Positions 1 to 5,058 of a DNA stretch of 6,231 nt are shown here, in pieces. The notes under the pieces were generated by a model. It ran no database searches. It saw nothing but the letters and a program-made list of their open reading frames with translations, and was not told the DNA's origin. Within the stretch, counting starts at the first letter, position 1. Every line of letters starts with the position of its first letter. Location of the stretch: the NCBI GenBank assembly GCA_003482695.1, contig DMYC01000334.1, positions 1 through 6,231 of the forward strand, written 5' to 3'. This DNA comes from Clostridiales bacterium UBA8960. GTDB taxonomy: Bacteria > Bacillota > Clostridia > Peptostreptococcales > Acidaminobacteraceae. The position numbers and the translations under genes were made by a program.

Positions 1-662
1 ATAACGGCGTTGCGGACATATCTTGAAACAGTGCCAACACCGACGATGGTCAGAGTCATAACGGGTAGAATCATATGTCTTACGATATCTTTCACTTCGT
101 CCGCTTTTGTTGCATACCCCTTAACGACGGAAATGACTGAACGCATGCCCGTCGGAGGTAAAATGCCAAAATCTACAGCAAAAAGACGCATTAAATAAAG
201 CCCTATGAAAAAAGAGGGCAATGAAATGAAAACGAGTGCAGCGGTCGAAAAGGTTTTATCAAAGAGTCCGTTCTTCTTTGCTGCAGAGCGAACCCCTATT
301 GGAATTGCCAGTAAGAAGATAAAGAACATCGCAACGGAATTGATCATAAAAGTACGCCAAATAAATATGTTTATGAGCTCAATCGCGGGACGCCTGTAGT
401 GAAGGGACATGCCAAAATCGCCACGCATCGCTTTAGATACCCAATCAATATACCTCATGTACCATGGGGTATCGAGATTCAACACTTTTCTCATCTGCAT
501 CATTTGTTCATATGATGGCCTTGGTGTGCCTTCAGGCAATGTGTTCATATAGGCGCTTAGTGCATCGCCAGGCATGGCATCCACTAAAATGAATATCACA
601 AGCGAGACGAGAATCAAAAGTGGTATGGTGTGCAAAATACGCCGTATTACGAATTTTATCAT
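1..662 (-). CDS. ABC transporter permease, OppB/DppB type (3' end cut by window edge)
   Basis: This is an inner-membrane permease subunit of a binding-protein-dependent ABC importer of the peptide/nickel (OppB/DppB) family. The first 220 residues are visible and the frame is still open at the window edge. The N-terminus MIKFVIRRIL followed by a hydrophobic segment at about 12-29 (IPLLILVSLVIFILVDAMPGD) is typical of the family. So are the periplasmic stretch ending in GDFGMS (81-86), membrane segments near 104-124 and 142-162, the DFGILPPTGM motif (164-173), and the HMILPVMTL helix leading into SRYVRN (213-218), just before the cytoplasmic EAA coupling loop. The ATG at 662 has a GGAGG seven bases upstream. 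The gene starts 33 bp after tcdA with no terminator between, so co-transcription is possible. The partner permease, ATPases and binding protein would lie beyond the left edge. Substrate (peptide, nickel or other) cannot be told from this subunit. Confidence 0.93.
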   Translation of the reverse strand, partial: MIKFVIRRILHTIPLLILVSLVIFILVDAMPGDALSAYMNTLPEGTPRPSYEQMMQMRKVLNLDTPWYMRYIDWVSKAMRGDFGMSLHYRRPAIELINIFIWRTFMINSVAMFFIFLLAIPIGVRSAAKKNGLFDKTFSTAALVFISLPSFFIGLYLMRLFAVDFGILPPTGMRSVISVVKGYATKADEVKDIVRHMILPVMTLTIVGVGTVSRYVRNAV

Positions 663-670
663 GTCATAGC

Positions 671-675
671 CTCCT
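671..675 (-). promoter_or_regulatory. Ribosome binding site of the ABC permease
   Basis: The minus strand reads GAGGAGG-CTATGAC-ATG. The GGAGG core lies seven bases before the ATG at 662. An ATG inside the spacer (CTATGACATGA) reaches a stop after two codons, so the ATG at 662 is the start. Confidence 0.8.
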
Positions 676-695
676 CTTTTGCAACAGCTTTGTGT

Positions 696-1448
696 CTACT
701 TGATCAAATCTTTAATGACTTCTCCTGCAATAATGAGTCCAACAACAGAAGGCACAAACGCTATACTTCCTGGAACTTGTCTTCTTGTACTGCAATTTCT
801 TTGCACATCTTTTGGGCAAATGCAGTTGCTCTTACAACTTAACTCGTCTTTTTCAATAGGTTTCATCGCAGGTTCTTTGGAATAGACCACTTTTAGTTTT
901 GGTATGCCCCTTGCCTTCAGTTCTTTTCTGACGACTTTTGCAAGTGGACACACCGAAGTCTTGTTGATATCGGACACTTCAAATCGCGTCGGATCCAGCT
1001 TATTCCCTGCACCCATGCTACTGATAATGGGAATGCCAGTTTTATACGCGATTTCGACCAATAACAGTTTAGATGAGACCGTGTCAATCGCATCGATCAC
1101 GTAATCAAATTTAGTGAAATCTATTTCATTTGCCGTTTCTGCACCAAAAAAACATCGGTTTGCATAAACCGTTGCATCTGGATTGATCTCTAGTATGCGT
1201 TCCATCATGACTTCAACTTTCACGCGTCCAACGGTTTTTCTCGTGGCAATCAATTGACGGTTGATATTGGTTAAGCAGACTTTGTCGTCATCATAGAGAT
1301 AAAAAGTGCCTACACCACTTCTCGCAAGCGCTTCAACGGCATATGAGCCTACTCCACCGACACCAAAAATGGCAACGGTCGATTTTTTTAAGTTGCTGAT
1401 ACCATGGTCCCCTATTAATAATTCTGTTCTTGAAAATTGATTTAACAA
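696..1448 (-). CDS. tcdA: tRNA threonylcarbamoyladenosine dehydratase (ThiF/E1-like superfamily)
   Basis: TcdA (CsdL/YgdL; YrvM in Bacillus) is a cytoplasmic enzyme that uses ATP to convert t6A37 of ANN-decoding tRNAs to its cyclic form (family knowledge). The 250-residue product shows the E1-like fold in order: FSRTELLIG at 5-13, the nucleotide loop GVGGVGS (29-35), acidic DDD (53-55), TNINRQ (60-65) with the ATP-contacting Arg, DAIDTVSSK (119-127), SSMGAGNKLDP (143-153), KTSVCPLAKVVRKELK (163-178) and the C-terminal helix VPSVVGLIIAGEVIKDLI. A Cys cluster (C205, C209, C211, C219) sits before TRRQVPG. The open frame extends five codons further to a TTG at 1463, but that codon lies in the ribosome binding site. 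The TTG at 1448 has AGGAGG six bases upstream and begins the homologous sequence, so it is chosen. It lies directly after the terminator of the CNNM gene, and an ABC permease follows 33 bp later. Confidence 0.93.
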   Translation of the reverse strand: MLNQFSRTELLIGDHGISNLKKSTVAIFGVGGVGSYAVEALARSGVGTFYLYDDDKVCLTNINRQLIATRKTVGRVKVEVMMERILEINPDATVYANRCFFGAETANEIDFTKFDYVIDAIDTVSSKLLLVEIAYKTGIPIISSMGAGNKLDPTRFEVSDINKTSVCPLAKVVRKELKARGIPKLKVVYSKEPAMKPIEKDELSCKSNCICPKDVQRNCSTRRQVPGSIAFVPSVVGLIIAGEVIKDLIK

Positions 1449-1454
1449 GTGTTT

Positions 1455-1460
1455 CCTCCT
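1455..1460 (-). promoter_or_regulatory. Ribosome binding site that fixes the tcdA TTG start
   Basis: The minus strand reads AGGAGG-AAACAC-TTG, an ideal six-base spacing to the TTG at 1448. This rules out the upstream TTG at 1463, whose next codons are the AGGAGG itself. The site begins one base after the T tract of the preceding terminator. Confidence 0.85.
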
Positions 1461-1461
1461 C

Positions 1462-1490
1462 AAAAAAGAACCCTCAGTGTGTGAGGGTTC
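1462..1490 (-). terminator. Rho-independent terminator of the CNNM/CorC gene
   Basis: On the minus strand a perfect 9-bp stem (GAACCCTCA / TGAGGGTTC) with a five-base loop (CACAC) is followed directly by six Ts. It begins eight bases after the TAA of the CNNM gene. The T tract ends one base before the tcdA ribosome binding site, so tcdA depends on read-through or on a promoter I could not locate inside the end of the CNNM gene. Confidence 0.9.
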
Positions 1491-1498
1491 TCATAATT

Positions 1499-2770
1499 TT
1501 ATGTGTGAATGCGTAATTTTTCTATTCTATTTCGATCCACTTCTTCGACGACAAATTTAATGCCATGAGATTCTATCGTTTCATTGACTTCAGGAATATA
1601 TCCAAACTCTCCAACGATGAAACCACCGATGGTGTCAAAGTCTTCGGATTCAATGTCGACGCCGATCATGTCATTGAGTTCATCAATACGCGTGCTACCC
1701 TCAACGATGTATTCATCTTCTTTGACTACTTCAATATCCTTTTCGTGGTCGTCGTATTCATCTCTGATGTCGCCGACAATTTCTTCGATCAAATCTTCCA
1801 TCGTGACGATACCGGCTGTTCCGCCGTATTCATCAAGGACAATCGCCATAGGGATATGTTTGATACGAAGCTCTTGAAAGAGCTCAGTAATCTTTTTGAA
1901 CTCAAATGTAAAATATGGTTCACGCATATAATCGTGAATGTCAAAGACCGTGTTCTCATTAGATTTAAAGATCAAATCCTTAATATAGAGAATCCCGATA
2001 ATATTATCTGTAGTTTCTTGGTAAATTGGAATACGCGAAAATTGTTCGGATTTGAAAGTCTCAATGATTTTTTCGTAAGTCACGCCCACTTCTAAAGCAA
2101 TCATATCGGTTCTCGGTGTCATCACATCTTTTACTTGTGAATCACCAAATTCAAACACGTTATAGATCATTTCTTTTTCTTCCACTTCAAGAACGCCCTC
2201 TTCATGACTGACGTTAACCATCGTCTTGAGTTCGTCTTCAGTGATGAAAGGCTGTACGCGTCCTGGTTTACCACCAAGCAAGCGAATAAGGCCATTTGTG
2301 AACAATAGAAGTAAAAAGACAATCGGATTGAACAAAATGACGAAAAAATTGATGATTCCAACAATTTTCAAAGAAATAAACTCTGAATGTTGTGCTGCTA
2401 GCGACTTCGGCGTTATTTCTCCGAAAATAAGAACCAATAATGTCATGGCACCAGTGGCGATACCGACACCTGCGCTTCCAAAATGTTGAATCGCAAGAGA
2501 GGTTGCCAGTGCTGAAGCACCGATATTGACGACATTATTACCTACCAAGATGGAACCGAGCAACTTGTTCGGATTTTCCACCAACTTGCTGACAGCTTCG
2601 GCACCGTGAACTTTTTCATCGACCAAGTGCCTTATTCTGATTTTACTGAGTGACATCAATGCTGTTTCCGATGCTGAGAAAAATGAGGACATTCCAATCA
2701 ACACCACCAATAGTATGAGCTGCCAACTCGCGCCTGCTTCCAAAAAAAACCACACTCCTATAAAAATCAT
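1499..2770 (-). CDS. CNNM (DUF21) / CBS-pair / CorC_HlyC membrane protein, hemolysin-C-like family
   Basis: This is a membrane protein of the family including CorC/YfjD/PaeA, Staphylococcus MpfA and eukaryotic CNNMs, implicated in Mg2+/Co2+ efflux or resistance. The old 'hemolysin' label is historical. Of 423 residues, about 15-165 form the CNNM domain, with FFSASETALMSLS (30-42), GNNVVNIGAS (78-87) and FGEITPKSLA (116-125), motifs of its ion-binding core. A CBS pair follows: DVMTPRTDM (215-223) to IIGILYIKDL (257-266), then YMREP (281-285) to EYGGTAGIVTMEDLIEEIVGDI (314-335). The C-terminal CorC_HlyC domain runs from about 354 to 420. Full length is normal for the family. The start is uncertain: ATG 2770 has only a weak ribosome binding site, while TTG 2743 has AGGAG 11 bases upstream and would give MEAGASWQLIL, closer to usual family N-termini (414 aa). 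The gene has its own promoter and terminator, so it is probably a single-gene unit. Ion specificity is not shown by sequence alone. Confidence 0.93.
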   Translation of the reverse strand: MIFIGVWFFLEAGASWQLILLVVLIGMSSFFSASETALMSLSKIRIRHLVDEKVHGAEAVSKLVENPNKLLGSILVGNNVVNIGASALATSLAIQHFGSAGVGIATGAMTLLVLIFGEITPKSLAAQHSEFISLKIVGIINFFVILFNPIVFLLLLFTNGLIRLLGGKPGRVQPFITEDELKTMVNVSHEEGVLEVEEKEMIYNVFEFGDSQVKDVMTPRTDMIALEVGVTYEKIIETFKSEQFSRIPIYQETTDNIIGILYIKDLIFKSNENTVFDIHDYMREPYFTFEFKKITELFQELRIKHIPMAIVLDEYGGTAGIVTMEDLIEEIVGDIRDEYDDHEKDIEVVKEDEYIVEGSTRIDELNDMIGVDIESEDFDTIGGFIVGEFGYIPEVNETIESHGIKFVVEEVDRNRIEKLRIHT

Positions 2771-2776
2771 ATTTTT

Positions 2777-2800
2777 ATTTCTCTAACCATTAAGAGAAAT
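2777..2800 (-). promoter_or_regulatory. Inverted repeat in the leader of the CNNM gene
   Basis: Perfect 8-bp arms ATTTCTCT / AGAGAAAT flank an 8-base centre, ending six bases before the ATG at 2770. It lies at or just inside the predicted transcript 5' end. As RNA it could be a 5' hairpin hiding the weak ribosome binding site AGAGAAA of that ATG; as DNA it could be an operator. The symmetry is visible; the role is inferred. Confidence 0.45.
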
Positions 2801-2818
2801 CTAGTATTATACTTGTAA

Positions 2819-2848
2819 ATTATAACATAAATAATCTGGCCACTGCAA
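2819..2848 (-). promoter_or_regulatory. Sigma-A-type promoter of the CNNM gene
   Basis: The minus strand reads TTGCAG, an 18-base spacer, then TATAAT preceded by TG at the extended -10 position (TGTTATAAT). Transcription would begin near 2812, leaving a leader of about 40 bases. A second TATAAT at 2806-2811 has only a poor -35 (TTATTT) at 17 bases and may be an alternative -10. Confidence 0.65.
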
Positions 2849-2877
2849 CAGAATAAGAAAAAATGAATCTTGCATCG

Positions 2878-3141
2878 TCAATATTTAAACAAAATCCATT
2901 TGCAATTGTCCATTTCATATTTGATGACAACTGTGCGTAGCGTATTTTGAACGACACACTGGCATGTAAACACAAACATTTTGTTGCCAGCGAGCTTTTC
3001 GAAATCGCGCGTGATCACCTTTTCAATTTTTATGACAAGCTGGTGACCGAGTTCGTCCACCATTCTAAAACGAATCGGATTTGGATAGCCAAGCTGATCG
3101 AACCAGCAAAGCATATCAATCTCTTTTCTAACAACTTTCAT
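2878..3141 (-). CDS. Small conserved-looking protein of unknown function, directly downstream of dinB
   Basis: The product is 87 residues, soluble, with no signal peptide or membrane segment. Features include MKVVRKEIDMLCWFD at the N-terminus, NPIRFRM (about 21-27), VIKIEKVITRDFEKLAGNKMF (36-56), alternating beta-like segments, three Cys in the second half (C59, C61, C80) and a closing CKWILFKY. I recall similar short proteins beside dinB in clostridia but know no function and cannot confirm a family name. The open frame begins at a GTG (3174) abutting the dinB TAA, and another ATG lies at 3159. I prefer ATG 3141, which has AAGG 11 bases upstream and starts the core sequence; neither upstream codon has a recognisable ribosome binding site. 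The gap to dinB is 33 bp (zero if the GTG is used) with no terminator, so it almost certainly shares dinB's LexA-controlled transcript. Downstream I see only T-rich sequence and no convincing terminator. Confidence 0.75.
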   Translation of the reverse strand: MKVVRKEIDMLCWFDQLGYPNPIRFRMVDELGHQLVIKIEKVITRDFEKLAGNKMFVFTCQCVVQNTLRTVVIKYEMDNCKWILFKY

Positions 3142-3174
3142 ACCTTTCACAACCTTCATAATAAAATAGAACAC

Positions 3175-4425
3175 TTAGAGGATGCTGCTCATAAGCGGAA
3201 AATCGTCTTCCCCTACACCACCTGTGAGGGGCTTGATGCCGCTGTTCACAAAGCATGCACGCATGATGGTTCCTGGCTCATATCGCGCTCTAAGGGCATC
3301 TATCGCACGATCAAGCCTGTTTTTTTTATCACTGCTGCTTTGATCAAACAGGTGCAACTGAACAAAATCGTTTTCGCAAAATTCGGAAACGCGTACGCCC
3401 AAATGACGAATAGGCAATCCATCCCATATATCATCGAAAAGTTCACAGGCGACTTTATAAATTTCCGTTGTGTGATCCGTTGGAACAAGAAACTTTCTTT
3501 GATGGCCCGTTGAGGAAAAACCGATATTTTTATAGCTGACGCCGACAAGACGCGCCAAATACTGACTATCTCTAAGTCTAGCGCCCACCATCTCGCTTAG
3601 ACTGAGCAACATGAGGTGTGCTTCGCGGCGGTCGTCTATGTCAAAAGGCATCGTCGTGGCGTTTCCGATGCTTTTAATAGCGAGGCGATTGCTTTTTTTA
3701 ACGGTGGAATCTTCGATGCCATTCGCATAATTCCATATCAGAACACCATGGGATTTTAATGTGTTTTTAAGAATGTCGATGTCGTAATTCGCCAAGTCGC
3801 CGATGGTTTCTATCCCCAAAAATCGCAGTTTAGGTCCCGTGGCACGTCCGACCATAAAAAGATCTTCCACGGGTAGTGGCCACATTTTTTCAGCGATTTC
3901 ATCTGGAAATAGCGTCGAGACGGCATCGGGTTTTTTTAGGTCACTGGCGACTTTGGCGAGGAGCTTGTTGCTTGAAATGCCGATGCTTACTGTAAAACCC
4001 AGTTCTTGCCTTATGCGTTCACGTATGATATGTGCCGTTTCTACAGGGTCTCCAAAAAGTTTGACCATATCTGTAAAATCCACGAAACATTCATCTATGC
4101 TGTAGCGCTGTATTTGCGAAGAATATTCACCAATCAGATCAACCATGGCGTTGCTTGATTTTAGATAAAGCTCATATCTAGGGCGTACGACGGTAAGGTG
4201 CGGGCACTTTTGAAAAGCTGCCATCAAGCTTTCTCCTGTCTGAATCTTGTACGGTTTTGCAGCATGGCTTTTCGCGAGGATGATGCCATGGCGCTTGACA
4301 GGATCCCCCCCAACTGCCGATGGAATCGTTCTAAGATCCAGCGTTTCACCGTGTTGTAGTCTATAGACCGCTTCCCACGAAAGATAAGCGCTGTTGACAT
4401 CTATGTGAAAAATGATTTTATTCAC
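3175..4425 (-). CDS. dinB: Y-family DNA polymerase (DNA polymerase IV, DinB/UmuC superfamily)
   Basis: This is an error-prone translesion polymerase of the SOS response, 416 residues. The palm begins with KIIFHIDVNSAYLSWE (3-18), where D9 is a metal ligand and Y14 sits at the steric-gate position. The second catalytic site is YSIDECFVD (108-116; D111, E112), followed by SIGISSNKLLAKVASDLKKP (147-166). The thumb has a helix-hairpin-helix-like segment (LFMVGRATGPKLRFLGIETIGDL, 189-211). The little-finger domain spans about 245-350. A beta-clamp-binding pentapeptide QLHLF is at 356-360, followed by about 56 further residues including LDRAIDALRARY. The frame is open upstream to 4632, but the GTG at 4425 has GGAGG seven bases before it and starts the family's sequence; the upstream part overlaps a terminator and the preceding gene. 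It is controlled by two LexA-type boxes and probably co-transcribed with the small gene that follows. The N at position 11, where many DinB proteins have D, looks like a clostridial subtype rather than damage. Confidence 0.95.
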   Translation of the reverse strand: MNKIIFHIDVNSAYLSWEAVYRLQHGETLDLRTIPSAVGGDPVKRHGIILAKSHAAKPYKIQTGESLMAAFQKCPHLTVVRPRYELYLKSSNAMVDLIGEYSSQIQRYSIDECFVDFTDMVKLFGDPVETAHIIRERIRQELGFTVSIGISSNKLLAKVASDLKKPDAVSTLFPDEIAEKMWPLPVEDLFMVGRATGPKLRFLGIETIGDLANYDIDILKNTLKSHGVLIWNYANGIEDSTVKKSNRLAIKSIGNATTMPFDIDDRREAHLMLLSLSEMVGARLRDSQYLARLVGVSYKNIGFSSTGHQRKFLVPTDHTTEIYKVACELFDDIWDGLPIRHLGVRVSEFCENDFVQLHLFDQSSSDKKNRLDRAIDALRARYEPGTIMRACFVNSGIKPLTGGVGEDDFPLMSSIL

Positions 4426-4432
4426 GAGTAAA

Positions 4433-4437
4433 CCTCC
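4433..4437 (-). promoter_or_regulatory. Ribosome binding site that fixes the dinB GTG start
   Basis: The minus strand reads GGAGG-TTTACTC-GTG, seven bases before the GTG at 4425. No other start in the upstream open frame has a comparable site. Confidence 0.85.
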
Positions 4438-4449
4438 ATCATAAAAAAA

Positions 4450-4461
4450 GAACATATGTTT
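4450..4461 (-). promoter_or_regulatory. LexA-type SOS operator, downstream copy
   Basis: The minus strand reads AAACATATGTTC, one mismatch from GAAC-N4-GTTC, and its centre (ATAT) fits the Gram-positive RNRY preference. It covers the expected transcription start of dinB, 27 bp from the upstream box. Confidence 0.75.
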
Positions 4462-4467
4462 GATTTT

Positions 4468-4496
4468 ATTATAACAGAACATACGTTCTAATGCAA
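4468..4496 (-). promoter_or_regulatory. dinB promoter
   Basis: The minus strand shows TTGCAT, a 17-base spacer, then TATAAT with an extended -10 (TGTTATAAT). The predicted transcription start is near 4461, giving a leader of about 36 bases before the GTG. A LexA-type box fills most of the spacer. Confidence 0.85.
4477..4488 (-). promoter_or_regulatory. LexA-type SOS operator, promoter-spacer copy
   Basis: GAACGTATGTTC is an exact match to the Gram-positive SOS box GAAC-N4-GTTC, with centre GTAT fitting RNRY. It sits between -35 and -10, where a bound LexA dimer would block RNA polymerase. Confidence 0.9.
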
Positions 4497-4501
4497 ACGC
4501 G

Positions 4502-4525
4502 AAAAAAACACCCAAAACTGGGTGT
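4502..4525 (-). terminator. Rho-independent terminator of the zinc-ribbon gene
   Basis: On the minus strand a perfect 7-bp stem ACACCCA / TGGGTGT with a GTTT loop is followed directly by six Ts. It begins nine bases after the TAA of the zinc-ribbon gene and isolates it from the dinB promoter just downstream. Confidence 0.9.
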
Positions 4526-4534
4526 CTTAACGTT

Positions 4535-4954
4535 TTATTTTGTATGCATCTTAATCTTAGGTTTATGATCGTGATCCTCATGAGATTGATCTTGGGATTT
4601 TTCTTGTTCCAGTTTGATTCTACAGCGGTCACAGACTTTACCGAAATTGATTCTCGTCCCGCAACGCTGACAGTGGTTGCCTTCTTTCATCGTGTTTAAG
4701 GAAAGGCGACCCTCATCGACGTATTTCATAATTTCACGAATGGTGATTTCTATCCCCACTTCTTCCAAAATATCGATGATGCCTTGCGGAGAAATATCAG
4801 GGTTGTCGTAGACGATATCCCGTGTTGCAACGAACTTGTCTCGATCCAAATCGCCTGTGCTTTTAAAATGACGTGTTGACAATCGGCATGCGCTACAGAC
4901 CGTATTGCCGTCGTCACCAAAAAATCTGCCGCATTTTTCACATTTCTTGAGCAT
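4535..4954 (-). CDS. Two-zinc-ribbon protein with helical core, resembling YvyF/TIGR03826
   Basis: The product is 139 residues and cytoplasmic. An N-terminal zinc ribbon has CEKC (5-8) and CSAC (20-23). A charged linker follows, then a helical segment at about 55-86 (SPQGIIDILEEVGIEITIREIMKYV) that resembles a helix-turn-helix or MerR-like recognition unit. A second ribbon has CQRC (95-98) and CDRC (108-111). A polar tail carries the His-rich HEDHDHK (125-131). This order of ribbon, helical core, ribbon matches the 'flagellar operon protein' family TIGR03826 (Bacillus YvyF) as I remember it, but no flagellar gene is nearby, so the name is by architecture only. The ATG has AGGAGG six bases upstream. 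Its own promoter and terminator make it a single-gene unit. Zn2+ binding is strongly suggested by the eight Cys; DNA or protein binding is inferred. It could equally be a generic zinc-ribbon regulator. Confidence 0.85.
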   Translation of the reverse strand: MLKKCEKCGRFFGDDGNTVCSACRLSTRHFKSTGDLDRDKFVATRDIVYDNPDISPQGIIDILEEVGIEITIREIMKYVDEGRLSLNTMKEGNHCQRCGTRINFGKVCDRCRIKLEQEKSQDQSHEDHDHKPKIKMHTK

Positions 4955-4960
4955 ATCTTT

Positions 4961-4966
4961 CCTCCT
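4961..4966 (-). promoter_or_regulatory. Ribosome binding site of the zinc-ribbon gene
   Basis: The minus strand reads AGGAGG-AAAGAT-ATG, six bases before the ATG at 4954, which places the start immediately before the first CxxC. Confidence 0.85.
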
Positions 4967-4997
4967 ACGAATGGTAAATCATTGACTGTTTCTTTCT

Positions 4998-5026
4998 ATT
5001 ATATCGAAAAAAACACATGTTGTGAA
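4998..5026 (-). promoter_or_regulatory. Sigma-A-type promoter of the zinc-ribbon gene
   Basis: The minus strand has TTCACA (one mismatch from TTGACA), a 17-base spacer with a T7 run, then a perfect TATAAT. Transcription would start near 4991, about 37 bases before the ATG. No LexA box is present here, unlike dinB. Between this promoter and the mgtE stop are two T7 runs (in about 5034-5054) but no GC-rich stem, so I do not call an mgtE terminator. Confidence 0.75.
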
Positions 5027-5058
5027 CTCGCTCAGAAAAAAACTTGAAAAAAATGTAA

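Noticed and set aside
10..399. Short plus-strand open frames near the left edge
   Set aside because: They are antisense to the ABC permease, whose minus-strand frame is continuous, has a strong ribosome binding site and matches the OppB/DppB family.
1565..2095. 176-codon open frame on the plus strand
   Set aside because: It lies wholly antisense to the CNNM/CorC gene, has no family-like character, and is explained by the codon bias of the real gene.
2820..2877. Possible terminator after the small dinB-linked gene
   Set aside because: There is a TTTTTTCTTATTC tract on the minus strand, but the only pairing upstream is about three bases (TGA/TCA), too weak to call.
2947..3513. 188-codon open frame on the plus strand
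   Set aside because: It runs antisense across the small dinB-linked gene and the end of dinB, both better supported, and has no good ribosome binding site or recognisable domain.
4422..4442. Tiny leader frame (ATG ATG GAG GTT TAC TCG TGA) overlapping the dinB GTG
   Set aside because: It has no ribosome binding site of its own and it contains the dinB one; the overlap is most likely coincidence.
4426..4632. N-terminal extension of dinB in the same frame
   Set aside because: It crosses the dinB promoter, both LexA boxes, a terminator and the end of the previous gene, and has no ribosome binding site; the GTG at 4425 does.
5027..5058. Possible terminator after mgtE
   Set aside because: Two T7 runs are present but no stable stem precedes either of them.
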